Of a stretch of DNA of 64,000 nucleotides, positions 44,818 to 53,796 are shown in pieces (the first letter of the stretch is position 1; each line of letters starts with the position of its first letter). The stretch covers positions 197,026-261,025 of the forward strand of contig CAWERB010000030.1 of NCBI GenBank assembly GCA_963811335.1. The letters run 5' to 3'. The notes beneath the pieces are model-generated. The model did not search any database, had not been told where the DNA came from, and worked only from the letters and a program-made list of their open reading frames with translations. Position numbers and translations under genes: made by a program. This DNA is from Trebonia sp963811335. GTDB lineage: Bacteria > Actinomycetota > Actinomycetes > Streptosporangiales > Streptosporangiaceae.

Positions 44818-44823
44818 TACCGT
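44818..44823 (+). promoter_or_regulatory. Putative -10 element for the leaderless PPOX gene
   Basis: TACCGT ends 6 nt before the ATG at 44830; no Shine-Dalgarno sequence is present. Confidence 0.35.
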
Positions 44824-44829
44824 GCCGCC

Positions 44830-45225
44830 ATGGGAATCGCGCTCAGCGAAGCGGCGCTCAGGCTGCTCGACGGACGTAACTACGCGGTCCTGGCCACGGT
44901 GAATCCCGACGGCAGCCCGCAGACCTCCGTGATGTGGATCGGCCGCGACGGCGGTGACCTGTTGTTTTCCACCGTCGAAGGACGCGTCAAGCACCGCAAC
45001 ATGCTGCGCGACCCGCGCGTCAGCGTCACCGTGATCGACTCCGCCGACCCGGAGAACTACGTCGAGCTCCGCGGCCGGGTATCGATGACGCCGGACACCG
45101 GGCGGCGGCTCGATACCCAGCTTTCCTGGAAGTACGACGGCAAGGACCCGGGCGAGGACAAGCCCGGCGCGGTCCGCGTCGCTGTGCGCATGACGGTGGA
45201 GAAGGCCACCGGGTACGCCTCGTAG
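44830..45225 (+). CDS. PPOX-class F420-dependent oxidoreductase (split-barrel flavin fold)
   Basis: A 131-residue protein with the flavin-reductase-like split barrel: NYAVLATVNPDGSPQTSVMWIGRDG, LLFSTVEGRVKHRNMLRDPRVSVTV and YVELRGRVSM. This matches the small actinobacterial F420/FMN-binding PPOX group, which reduces various substrates with F420H2. Single gene, probably leaderless. Confidence 0.85.
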   Translation: MGIALSEAALRLLDGRNYAVLATVNPDGSPQTSVMWIGRDGGDLLFSTVEGRVKHRNMLRDPRVSVTVIDSADPENYVELRGRVSMTPDTGRRLDTQLSWKYDGKDPGEDKPGAVRVAVRMTVEKATGYAS

Positions 45226-45466
45226 CCCGGCTGAGCCCGGCCCGCCATCGCGCTGATTGCCGGTGGACCTGATGGGTGGTGGCCTACGGCCCTAGTTCGG
45301 GTCACCGCAAGACGTCGGCCAGGACCTTCGCTGGGACTTCCGCCACTGGAGCGGCGACGGGCCGGCGCGCAGGCTGAACCCATGAACGAAGCAGCGCCAG
45401 GCCGGCCGGCCGGATCAGGCGCCTGCCGCGCCCGTGCTCATGGGCATCACGCCCAGCTGACGAGCT

Positions 45467-45514
45467 CCGCGGGTGCCACGCCCACCACGGCCATGCCGGG
45501 CGTGGCACCCGCGG
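45467..45514. promoter_or_regulatory. Perfect 17-bp inverted repeat upstream of the MDR gene
   Basis: Arms 45467-45483 and 45498-45514 pair perfectly around a 14-nt loop, 48 bp before the MDR start. It may end PPOX transcription (242 bp upstream) or be an operator or attenuator for the MDR gene. The rest of the 337-bp gap shows no gene. Confidence 0.6.
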
Positions 45515-45562
45515 TCGCCGGCTGGCTGGGCGGCCGCAAGTTACCGAGGTGGTGCGAAAGCA

Positions 45563-46480
45563 GTGAAAGCGGTTGTCTGCACGCGGTACGGGCCGCCGGA
45601 GGTGCTCCAGCTGAGGGAGCTTCCCCAGCCCGCTCCCGGGCGCGGTGGGGTGCGCATCCGGGTCCACGCGACCGCGGTGACGTCGAGCGACTGCCTGGTC
45701 CGGAGCCTTAACGTGCCGCCATTGATGCGGATCGCGGCACGGCTGGCCGTGGGCGTGACGAGGCCGCGGAGCGTGCCCGGCATGGTCATGGCAGGTCAGG
45801 TAGACGCAGCCGGCCAGGACGTCAGGCGGTTCACCGAGGGTGATCGGGTGTTCGGCTTCGACCGTTTCGGCTTCGGCTGTTACGGACAGTACAAGTGCAT
45901 GCCGGAAGGCGGCCTCCTGACGGCCATGCCGTCGCGGCTCAGTTACCAGGAGGCCGCCTCCATCCCATACGGGGGACTGCTTGCCCTGTACTTCCTGCGC
46001 AGGGGGAAGATCGAGAGCAGGCGAGAAGTCCTCGTCTACGGAGCATCCGGTGCCGTGGGCACTTCCGCGGTGCAGCTGGCCAGGCATTTCGGGGCAGCGG
46101 TCACCGGGGTCTGCAGCTCCGCGAACCTCGAGCTGGTGAAGTCCCTGGGGGCCGGCGCGGTGATCGACTACGCGAAGGACGACTTCACCACGTCAGGCAA
46201 GCGCTATGACCTCATCTTCGTCGCCGTGGGGAACCGGGTGAATCCTCCCGCGCGGGCGCGCTGCGAGATGGCACTAGCCCCGGGCGGGGCGTACGTGTCA
46301 GTGGATGCGGGAAGGCCGCGGCTGCACGCGGCAGACCTGCTGCTCTTGGCGCAGCTTGCCGAGCAGGGCGAGCTCAAGCCGGTGATCGACCGGTGCTACG
46401 CGCTGGAGCAGATGGCCGAGGCGCACCGGTACGTGGAGGCGGGGCACAAGCGGGGAAACGTGATCGTGACGATCGGGTAG
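45563..46480 (+). CDS. Zinc-independent MDR-family NAD(P)-dependent alcohol dehydrogenase / quinone reductase
   Basis: A 305-residue medium-chain reductase. It starts VKAVVCTRYGPPEVLQL at the GTG (GAGGTGG about 10 nt upstream). GroES-like domain to about 120, then Rossmann motif VYGASGAVGTSAVQLARHFGA and the closing VIDRCYALEQMAEAHRYVEAGHKRGNVIV. The zinc ligands of classical alcohol dehydrogenases are absent, so it belongs to the quinone-oxidoreductase-like group. Substrate unknown. Confidence 0.85.
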   Translation: MKAVVCTRYGPPEVLQLRELPQPAPGRGGVRIRVHATAVTSSDCLVRSLNVPPLMRIAARLAVGVTRPRSVPGMVMAGQVDAAGQDVRRFTEGDRVFGFDRFGFGCYGQYKCMPEGGLLTAMPSRLSYQEAASIPYGGLLALYFLRRGKIESRREVLVYGASGAVGTSAVQLARHFGAAVTGVCSSANLELVKSLGAGAVIDYAKDDFTTSGKRYDLIFVAVGNRVNPPARARCEMALAPGGAYVSVDAGRPRLHAADLLLLAQLAEQGELKPVIDRCYALEQMAEAHRYVEAGHKRGNVIVTIG

Positions 46481-46531
46481 GCCCGGGCAAGCCCGTTCTG
46501 GATATCTCCAGTGCCCGCCTCGCGGTGACCG

Positions 46532-47395
46532 TCAGCCGGGCGCCAGCCGCTCGAACGTGTCGAGCAGCAGGGCGAGGACGGACTCGAACGTGTCCAGCTC
46601 GGCGTGCTCGACCACGGCCGGGCCCAGCGCGGCCAGGTTCGGGTACTGCGCCGCGTCGACGGCGCCGTACGCGTCCCGCCAGCGCCGCAGGTCCGACTCC
46701 CGCTCCCGCGCGGGCCTGGCGAGGTAGTCGGCGTCGACGGCGCCGAAGGCGAGGATGCAGTCGCCGAGGCTGCGGTAGAGCCGCACCGCCTGGTCCCCCG
46801 CGAAGCCGGCCGCGCGCAGCTGGCCGAGCACCTCATCGATGATCCGCCTCTCGTGCTCGCCGCCGGTGACCCGCGCCGCGACGACGACCGCCACCCGCGG
46901 GTGCGCGAGGTAGGCCAGGTACGTGGCGCGGGCCAGCGAGCGCAGGTTCTCCTTCCAGTCCCCGGTCGGCTGGTAGCTCGCCAGCGCCTGGGCGATCAGC
47001 CGGTCCGCGACCGCAAGCATCAGGTCGTCCATGCTGGCGAAGTACCGGTACACCGCGGTCGGGTCACAGCCGAGCGCCGCGCCAAGCCTGCGCACGGACA
47101 GCGCCGCCGCGCCGTGCTCGCCGACCAGGCTCATCGCCGCGTCCACGATCAGGCTGGCTGACAGCAGTGAGCCAGAACGGGTGCGTGTGTTACGCGTCCG
47201 CCTAGCGATAACCCGGTCGCGCGCGGCGGTCCCGGCGCCGCTCGCGCCGTTCGCCGCCTCGCCGCTCGCGCCGTTCGCCGCCTCGCCGGGCGCGTTGCGC
47301 GCCGTGCTGTCGGTCACCGCCGCCCTCGCTCTCGTCCGCGGCTCATTCAACCACGCGGGCCGCTCGCCGGGCAGACGATGAGAGAGTTCTGTCAA
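46532..47395 (-). CDS. TetR-family transcriptional regulator
   Basis: Up to 287 residues from a TTG at 47395; a GTG at 47317 is the likelier start because the TTG lies within the presumed operator. A disordered N-terminal part has an exact 24-bp tandem repeat (GEAANGAS twice). The helix-turn-helix is AALSVRRLGAALGCDPTAVYRYFASMDDL; the C-terminal ligand domain is of TetR_C type. It is divergent from an amidohydrolase gene, with the palindrome GTCAACA-G-TGTTGAC between them, so repression of that gene and of itself is likely. Confidence 0.82.
   Translation of the reverse strand: MTELSHRLPGERPAWLNEPRTRARAAVTDSTARNAPGEAANGASGEAANGASGAGTAARDRVIARRTRNTRTRSGSLLSASLIVDAAMSLVGEHGAAALSVRRLGAALGCDPTAVYRYFASMDDLMLAVADRLIAQALASYQPTGDWKENLRSLARATYLAYLAHPRVAVVVAARVTGGEHERRIIDEVLGQLRAAGFAGDQAVRLYRSLGDCILAFGAVDADYLARPARERESDLRRWRDAYGAVDAAQYPNLAALGPAVVEHAELDTFESVLALLLDTFERLAPG
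47240..47287 (-). repeat. Exact 24-bp tandem repeat inside the TetR gene
   Basis: Two perfect 24-bp copies (47240-47263, 47264-47287) encode an eight-residue repeat in the disordered N-terminal region; expansion or loss would keep the frame. Confidence 0.85.
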
Positions 47396-47405
47396 CAGTG
47401 TTGAC
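47391..47405. promoter_or_regulatory. TetR operator (15-bp palindrome)
   Basis: GTCAACA and TGTTGAC flank a single G. The right half contains TTGACT, a possible -35 box for the amidohydrolase gene, so repressor binding would block it. Confidence 0.7.
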
Positions 47406-47465
47406 TGATAGGTCGCCGAGGCCGCACCATCGTACGGAATGTCCGGGCGAACGAAAGAGCACTCG

Positions 47466-49152
47466 ATGACCAGCGCACCTCAGGCCGACCTGCTGTTCGA
47501 CAACGGGCCGGTGTTCGCGGCCGACGGCGCGCGCACCCCGGCGCACCGGGCCGTGGCGGTGGCGGGCGGCCGCATCGTCGCGGTCGGGCCCGAGGCCAGG
47601 GACCTGGCGGGCCCGCGCACCGAGCGGGTCGACCTGGCCGGGCGGCTGCTCGCGCCCGGCTTCCAGGACTCGCACATCCACCCGGTCTTCGGCGGGCTGG
47701 AACTCGGCCGCTGCGACCTAACCGCGTACCTGACGGCGGATGAGTACCTGGCGGCGATCGGCGGTTACGCGCGCGCCCACCCGGAGGCCGCGTGGATCAC
47801 CGGCGGCGGCTGGGCGCTGGAATCCTTCCCCGGCGGGCTGCCCACCGCGGCCGCCGCTCGACGCCGTGGTCCCTGACCGGCCGGTGTTCCTGCCCAACCG
47901 GGACCACCACGGCGCCTGGGTCAACACGCCGCGCCCTCGAGCTGGCCGGGATCACCGCGGACACCCCGACCCGGCCGACGGCCGGATCGAGCGCGACGCC
48001 GACGGCGACCCGACCGGGACGCTGCAGGAGGGCGCGCTGCCGACCTCGTCGAGCGCCCTGCTGCCGCGCGACCGTCGGCGGACGAGCTCGACGCGGCGCT
48101 CGACGCGGGCGCAGGCGCTACCTGCACTCGCTCGGCATCACCGGCTGGCAGGACGCGCTGGTCGGCGCGATGATCGGCAAGGCCGACATACTTCGGCGTC
48201 TACCTGCGGCGCCGCCGAGCGGGCGGCTCACCGCCCGGGTGCGCGGCGCGCTGTGGTGGGACCGCGACCGCGGCAGCGAGCAGATCGACCGAGCTCGTAG
48301 AGCGCCGCCGGGCGGCCGCGCGCGCCGGCCGGCCGGTTCCGCCCGCCGCAGCGTGAAGATCATGCAGGACGGCGTCGCCGAGAACTTCACCGCCGCGCAT
48401 GCTCGAGCCCGTACGCTCGACGGCTGCGGCTGGCGCGACCGGACGACGACCAGCGGTCTGAACTTCGTCGACCCGGGCAAGCTGCGGCGATTACGTGACC
48501 GCGCTCGACGCGCCGGCTTCCAGGTGCACTTCCACGCCCTCGGCGACCGCGCCGTGCGCGAGGCGCTCGACGCGGTCGAGGCGGCGCGCGCGCGCCAACG
48601 GCCCGCGGCAACCGCCACCACCTGGCGCACCTGCAGGTGGTGCACCCCGACGACGTGCCGCGCTTCGCGGCAGCTCGGCGCCACCGCCAACATCCAGCCG
48701 CTGTGGGCCGCGCACGAGCCGCAGATGGACGAGCTCACCATCCCGTTCCTCGGCGAGCGGCGGGCCGCCTGGCAGTACCCGTTCGGCGACCTGCTGCGCG
48801 CGCCGGCGCCGCGCCTCGCCGCGGGCAGCGACTGGCCGGTCAGCAGCGCCGACCCGCTCGCACGGCATCCACGTCGCCGTCAACCGGGTCGCGCGCGGGC
48901 GGCGCCGAGGCCGAGCCGCTCTACGCCGACGCAGGCGGCTGACGCTGGCCGACGGCGCTCGCCGCGTACACCGCGGGCACCGCCCGGGTGAACCACCAGG
49001 ACGACACGACCGGGCGCCTCGCGACCGGGCATGCTACGCCGACCTCGTGGTGCTCGACCGCGACCCGTTCGGCGCGCCCGCCGGAGCAGATACACCAGAC
49101 GCGGGTCGCCGCCACGTTCGTCGGCGGCGAGGCGGTGTTCCGGTCCCGATGA
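47466..49152 (+). pseudogene. Amidohydrolase family 3 protein (YtcJ-like), many frameshifts
   Basis: About 560 residues when frames are joined. The start ATG at 47466 gives QADLLFDNGPVFAADG and the metal-binding PGFQDSHIHP. Later pieces in changing frames are PDRPVFLPNRDHHGAWVNT, YLHSLGITGWQDALVG, SVKIMQDGVAENFTAA, FQVHFHALGDRAVREALDAVE (metal His), ATANIQPLWAAHEPQMDEL, LAAGSDWPVSSADPL (Asp of the metal site), HYADLVVLDRDPF, ending VFRSR at 49152. All landmarks of zinc amidohydrolases are kept, but at least eight indels interrupt the gene. With such intact motifs, poor local sequence quality is more likely than decay. The divergent TetR protein would regulate it. Confidence 0.75.
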
Positions 49153-49176
49153 ATTCTCGGGCCACGATGTCCGCGC

Positions 49177-50122
49177 TCACGGATCCGACGTGGGACAGGG
49201 CGTGTCCGCCTGGTCGAGTTCGGCGGCGATCTCGGCGATGCGGGCACGGATCCAGGCGTGCGCGGGGCTGGCGGTGTGCCGCGGGTGCCACCACTGCGTC
49301 TGGGTGATGGCGGGCAGGGCGACGGGCGGCTCGAGCACCCGGATGTCGGCGGTGCGGCGCAGGTGCGGCACGGCGCGCTCCGGCACCACCGTCACCAGGT
49401 CGGTGCCCTCGAGCAGGAACGGCGCGAGCAGGAAGCTCTCCACGGTGAACTCGATGCGGCGCGGTACCCCGGAGCGCTCCAGGTGCTGGTCGACGATGGA
49501 GGCGGGCTGGCCGCGCCCCATCGAGTAGACGAGGTGGCCGAGGCGCAGGTAGGCGTCCATGGTCATCCGCTCCCCCACGGCCGCGTTGCCGGCCCAGACG
49601 CAGCACAGCCAGCGGTCGGCGAACAGCCGCTGGCTGGCGAGCTGTGCCTCTGGCATGATCTCGGCGGGCTCGATGACAAGGTCGGCGGCGCCGTCGCGCA
49701 GCAGCCGGATCGGGTCGGGCAAGCGCGGCAGCACCCGGATGGTGACGCCGGGCGCCGCGGCGGCCAGCCGGCGGACCAGCGGGCCGATCGAGCATGAGGA
49801 GGCTGTAGTCGGAGCAGCTCACCGTGCAGCTCGCGCGGTCCTTCGCCGGGTCGAAGCCGGCCGGGGAATCCAGCGCGCCGCGGATGATCGCGAGCGCGTC
49901 GCGCACGGGCTGGCGCAGCGCCTCGGCCCGCGGCGTCGGCGCAAGCGCGAGGCCCTCGCGGACCAGCAGCGGGTCGCCGAACAGCTTGCGCAGCCGGGCC
50001 AGGGCGTTGCTCATGCCCGGCTGGCTCAGGCTGAGCCGGCTCGCCGCGCGGGACACGCTCCGCTCCTCCATCAGCGCGTCGAACGCCACCAGGAGATTGA
50101 GATCGACCCCAGCCAGCTCCAT
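49177..50122 (-). pseudogene. LysR-family transcriptional regulator, one frameshift
   Basis: The N-terminal winged helix is complete (VDLNLLVAFDALMEERSVSRAASRL, then QPGMSNALARLRKLFGDPLLVREG). Near 49793 an extra G changes frame; the effector domain continues as LPRLPDPIRLLRDGAADLVI through the stop at 49177. About 315 residues in total, normal for LysR. It is divergent from the FAD monooxygenase gene, which it probably activates in response to an aromatic compound. The gap contains a CCAG-12-CTGG dyad (50134-50153). Confidence 0.8.
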
Positions 50123-50217
50123 GATGCTTAACTACCAGTGATTATTCGCGCTGGCAATACTCATCATTCACAAGTTCCGTTGGCCGAATACCCACTGCCA
50201 GGCCTACGATCGGGGCC

Positions 50218-51939
50218 GTGAACGGACACACTGCGGACACTGAGGTTCCCGTCCTGGTCGTCGGGGGAAGCCTGGTAGGCCTGTCGACGGCCATGTTCCT
50301 CGGCATGCACGGAGTTGCGCCGCTCGTGGTGGAGCGGCACTCCGGCACGGCGATCCACCCGCGCGCCGGGCACTGGAACCTGCGCACCCTGGAGATCCTG
50401 CGGTCCGCCGGGCTTGAGGACACGGTACGGCGCAGGTCGCGCGAGCAGTACCCGCCGGACGGCGGGATCAGCAACGTGGAGTCGCTGGCCGGCCGGGAGA
50501 TCGGGGTCTTCTTCGCCGACCTCAACGCCGGCGTGGCCGAGTTCAGCCCGACCATCAGGCTGTTCGTCAACCAGGACGCGATGGAGCCGATCCTGCGGGC
50601 CCGCGCCGAGGAACTCGGCGCCCAGCTGCGCTACGGCACCGAGTGCACCGCGCTCGAGCAGGACGACGACGGGGTGACCGCGGAACTCACCGACGTGGCG
50701 ACCGGGGCGCGGTCCTGGGTGCGCGCCAAGTATGTGGTCGCCGCCGACGGCAACCGCAGCCCGGTGCGGAACCGGCTCGGCATCGGGATGCGCAGCCACG
50801 GGGTGCTGTCGAACAGCATCACCATCTACTTCCGGGCCGAGCGGGACCTGCAGCCGCTGCTGGCCGGCCGTAACCAGGGCGTTCACTACGTCACCAACCC
50901 GGTGCTGCGCGGCTTCTTCCGGCTGGACCGCGGCGGCAACGGCGGCTTCCTCGTCGTCAACCTGGTCGGGGACACCGCCCGCCCCGAGATCGTGGCGGCC
51001 TATCCGGAGGCACCCTGGGCGAACGTCGCCGAGGGCATCACCAAGGAACGGGCACTCGAACTGCTCCGTGCCGCGATCGGCGTCCCCGGCATGCCGCTGG
51101 TCATCCACGACATCGCGACCTGGCAGGCCGTCGCCGACGTCGCCGAGCGGTTCTCCGACGGGCGGGTGCTCCTGGCCGGCGACGCCGTGCACGTCGTCCC
51201 GCCGAACGGCGGCTTCGGCGGCAACACCGGCGTGCACGACGCGCACAACCTCGCGTGGAAGCTCGCCGCCGTGCTGCACGGCACCGCGGGCCCCGGCCTG
51301 CTCGCGACTTACGACGCGGAGCGCCGCCCGGTCGGCGAGTTCACCGTCGAGCAGGCCTACGCGCGGTACGTCGGCCGGGTGGCGCCCTACCTGGGCACCG
51401 CGGGCGCGCAGCAGGTGGTCGACGACCTGTACCTGGAACTCGGCTACCGCTACGACTCGACCGCCATCATCGCCGACGCTGGGGATGCCAGCACCGGGGA
51501 CGCCGACGTGGCGGACGGCGAGCTGGCGCACCGGCACCCGCGCGACCTGCGGGCGCAGCCGGGCTCGCGCGCGCCGCACGTCTTCCTCAACCGCGACGGC
51601 GCGCGGGTGTCCACGCTCGACCTGTTCGGCAAGAACTTCGTCCTGCTGGCCGGCCCGCTCGGCGCCGCCTGGCAGGAGGCGGCCCAGGCCGCGGCGCAGC
51701 GCCTCGGCGTCGGGCTCGACGCCTACCAGGTGGCCGGCGGAGACGACGAAGCCCTGGGGGAAGGTATCCTCACCGGCAACGGCAACCGCTTCCGCTCGGC
51801 CTACCAGATGGCGCCGGACGGCGCCGTCCTGGTTCGCCCGGACGGCTTCGTCGCCTGGCGCGCCGCCGACGGCAGCCGCGCCACGGCCGAGGTCATGACG
51901 GCCGTCTTGTCCCGCGTGCTGCACCGCGAGGATGCCTAA
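50218..51939 (+). CDS. FAD-dependent aromatic-ring monooxygenase (class A flavoprotein)
   Basis: A 573-residue enzyme inserting one oxygen into a phenolic or polyketide substrate using NAD(P)H. The FAD-binding motifs are VPVLVVGGSLVGLSTAMFL (Rossmann, with an extra Gly-Ser in place of the usual GxGxxG), the DG motif VVAADGNRSPVR and the GD motif GRVLLAGDAVHVVPPNGGFGG. The C-terminal thioredoxin-like domain (from about 480, LFGKNFVLLAGP) is typical of phenol-hydroxylase-like members. The GTG start at 50218 gives this N-terminus directly. The LysR gene is divergent. The frame is fully intact. Confidence 0.9.
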   Translation: MNGHTADTEVPVLVVGGSLVGLSTAMFLGMHGVAPLVVERHSGTAIHPRAGHWNLRTLEILRSAGLEDTVRRRSREQYPPDGGISNVESLAGREIGVFFADLNAGVAEFSPTIRLFVNQDAMEPILRARAEELGAQLRYGTECTALEQDDDGVTAELTDVATGARSWVRAKYVVAADGNRSPVRNRLGIGMRSHGVLSNSITIYFRAERDLQPLLAGRNQGVHYVTNPVLRGFFRLDRGGNGGFLVVNLVGDTARPEIVAAYPEAPWANVAEGITKERALELLRAAIGVPGMPLVIHDIATWQAVADVAERFSDGRVLLAGDAVHVVPPNGGFGGNTGVHDAHNLAWKLAAVLHGTAGPGLLATYDAERRPVGEFTVEQAYARYVGRVAPYLGTAGAQQVVDDLYLELGYRYDSTAIIADAGDASTGDADVADGELAHRHPRDLRAQPGSRAPHVFLNRDGARVSTLDLFGKNFVLLAGPLGAAWQEAAQAAAQRLGVGLDAYQVAGGDDEALGEGILTGNGNRFRSAYQMAPDGAVLVRPDGFVAWRAADGSRATAEVMTAVLSRVLHREDA

Positions 51940-51953
51940 CGGCGCCGCCGCGT

Positions 51954-52150
51954 CGTCCGCGAAGGGAGACACCTTGACATCCTCCCTCGCCTGAAGGCGG
52001 GGGATTCCAACTAGACCGCTGAGGAGGGCGAGTTGAGGTTCGCGGTTCACAGGCCCGGCAACCCGGTCGCCTCCCCGCGCTTTCACGGCGTGCCCCGCCG
52101 CGATGTTGCGTGCCGCGTTCACGTCGGCGTTGCAGGCGAAATGGCAGGCC
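51954..52150 (-). ncRNA. Predicted TnpB right-end guide RNA (reRNA/omega-RNA) region
   Basis: In IS605 systems the guide RNA overlaps the tnpB 3' end and extends over the right end into the flank. Here the scaffold would cover about 52150-51975, and the guide would be the roughly 20 nt following GTCAA (51973-51954). This is inference from element architecture; no transcript evidence. Confidence 0.35.
51974..52010 (-). mobile_element. Right end (RE) of an IS605/IS1341-type TnpB element
   Basis: The minus strand reads GGAATCCCCCGCCTTCAGG then GCGAGGGAGGATGTCAA, the well-known RE form with an imperfect CCCCGCC-TTCA-GGCGAGGG hairpin and the terminal GATGTCAA. The element boundary would be at 51974. 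It lies 35 bp past the monooxygenase stop. Confidence 0.75.
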
Positions 52151-53204
52151 ACGCACCGGAATGCCGCTTGGCTCTCGCGGGATTCCTTAGCGGTGTGCCC
52201 GCACGCGCTGCAGCGCTGCGAGGTGTACGCGGGTGGTACCTTCTCGACCCGCCCGGGGGCCTTGTCTTCCAGGCGGCGGACCAGCAGCCCCCAGCCGGCT
52301 TTGCCGATGCCGCGGTTGAGGCCGGCCTTGGCCGCCACGTTCGTGCCGGGCGCGTCCTTCGTGCCCCGGGCGGAGCGCATCATGTTCTTGATCTTGAGGT
52401 CTTCGACGCGGATCACGTCGAAGCGCCGCGCGAGGCCGGTGGAGGTCTTCTCCGCCCAGTCCTTGCGCCGGTCCGCCTCGCGGGCCTTCAGCCGGGCGGC
52501 GACGGCCCTGGCGTCGCGGCACCGGTCAGACCCGCGCCTGGCCTTTGCGAAATTGCGCTCGGCGGAGCGGAGCCGCCGTGCCTCACGCGGGGACAGGCCG
52601 GGGCAGAGCAGCAACTCGCCCGTGGACAGGGCGGCGGACACCGCCACGCCCCGGTCGACCCCCACGACCTCGCCGGTACCCGGTCCCGGCACCGGCGCGG
52701 GAATGACGGCGAACGCGACGTGCCAGCGGCCCGCGCGGTCCCGGGTCACCCGGAACGACTTCGCTCCGCCCGGCACCGGGCGGGACCAGCGGAACCGCAC
52801 CCATCCCGCCTTCGGGACCTTCACCGCGGCGTGGCCGCGGTTGAGCCGCCGCACGTCGCCCGGCCCGGCCGCGACGATCCGGAAACCCTCGTCTCGCCCG
52901 GCCTTGCGCCACCTGGGCCGCCGCAGTTACCGGCGAAGAAGTTCGCCATGGCCTGCCGGTGGTCCCTGACCGCCTGCTGCTGGACGATAACGGATCCCTC
53001 CGCGAGCCAGGGGTTCTTGGCGCGGGCCTCGGTCAGCTGCCGGCACCGCTCCGCGAAGCCGGGCATGCGCCCGCGGCCGGGCCGGTACTCGTTCTCCTGC
53101 TCGACGCACAGGTTCCACACATACCGGGCGTCCGAGCAGTGCCGCAGCAGGATCGATTCCTGCTCCGGTGTAGGCTCAAGACGATACCGGGGACATGCGA
53201 ACAC
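51975..53204 (-). pseudogene. tnpB: TnpB RNA-guided transposon endonuclease (IS605 OrfB family), one frameshift
   Basis: Start GTG 53204. The N-terminal helix-turn-helix part is LEPTPEQESILLRHCSDARYVWN and the first frame runs to about 52920. There a one-base deletion moves the frame; the text continues RPRWRKAGRDEGFRIV. The RuvC residues are kept: Asp in VVGVDRGVAVSAAL, Glu in VEDLKIKNM, Asp in CNADVNAARN. The zinc finger is CSACGHTAKE...CVACHFAC. Apart from the indel all catalytic residues are present. No stop occurs before the right end; the frame stays open into the flanking gene. TnpB uses an RNA transcribed from its own 3' end as guide. No tnpA is adjacent. Confidence 0.8.
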
Positions 53205-53379
53205 TCTACCGATAAAAATAGGCAGAGGATCAGTCACGCGAAAGGCTCTGTCCCGCCGCGCAGGGCACGGGCTTCCTCCCCGGCCGAACGCCTGCGCATC
53301 CGCCGGAGGTCCCGGTGACCGATGACGCGCCGACACGGGAAGACCCGGCGGCTGCGCGGAGCCCGCGCCGGCGGAGCGC

Positions 53380-53529
53380 GTGAACCGGTTCAGTCCCACG
53401 CTCGAGACGACGAGACGGAAGAAACGGAGGGCGGCGACCCCGTGTTGCTGGGCGCACCTCGTCTGCGACGAGTGCGGCGCGATCACCACCGAGGGCCACC
53501 GCGACGGCTGCTCCCAGCGGATGCCTTGA
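53380..53529 (+). CDS. Small Cys-rich zinc-ribbon-like protein (49 residues)
   Basis: A short frame from GTG 53380 to TGA 53529 not long enough for usual gene-calling cut-offs. After a basic N-terminus (RRKKRR) it carries PCCWAHLVCDECGAITTEG and then HRDGC, a C-x2-C with a nearby Cys-Cys and a later His/Cys that could bind zinc. GGAG precedes the GTG closely. It lies between tnpB and another tiny gene on the same strand. It may be a genuine small regulator or coincidence. Confidence 0.4.
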   Translation: MNRFSPTLETTRRKKRRAATPCCWAHLVCDECGAITTEGHRDGCSQRMP

Positions 53530-53539
53530 GGCCAGGTGG

Positions 53540-53707
53540 ATGACACAAGCTCACGGTTCCCCGGCGGGTAAGCCGGGTGGCAGCGCGGCCGCAGAGTGGA
53601 CGATCGCCATCGCGATTTGGGTCCTGCTCGTCCTCGGCCTGCTCAGCCTGCGCCGCCGTGCGCGCTTCACCTGGTGGCGGGTGTTCAGTTCGCCGTCTGC
53701 GCCGTGA
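53540..53707 (+). CDS. Small single-pass membrane protein (55 residues)
   Basis: ATG 53540 to TGA 53707. A flexible Gly/Pro-rich start, a 19-residue hydrophobic helix (WTIAIAIWVLLVLGLLSL) and then a basic tail (RRRARF) give inside-positive membrane topology. It begins 10 nt after the stop of the preceding small frame, suggesting co-transcription. Family not recognised; the clear helix plus basic tail supports a real gene. Confidence 0.5.
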   Translation: MTQAHGSPAGKPGGSAAAEWTIAIAIWVLLVLGLLSLRRRARFTWWRVFSSPSAP

Positions 53708-53796
53708 TGATCGCTCTACGGGCCGGATCGTCGAGGAAGTGGCGACCAGAGCCGGGAGCTTAGCTAACTGAGCGCGGGAGCGATCCCCGCCACCGG

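Noticed and set aside
50164..52854. An 896-codon minus-strand frame joining TnpB to the antisense of the monooxygenase
   Set aside because: Only the TnpB part (down to about 51975) has family motifs; the rest is the compositional shadow of the intact monooxygenase gene.
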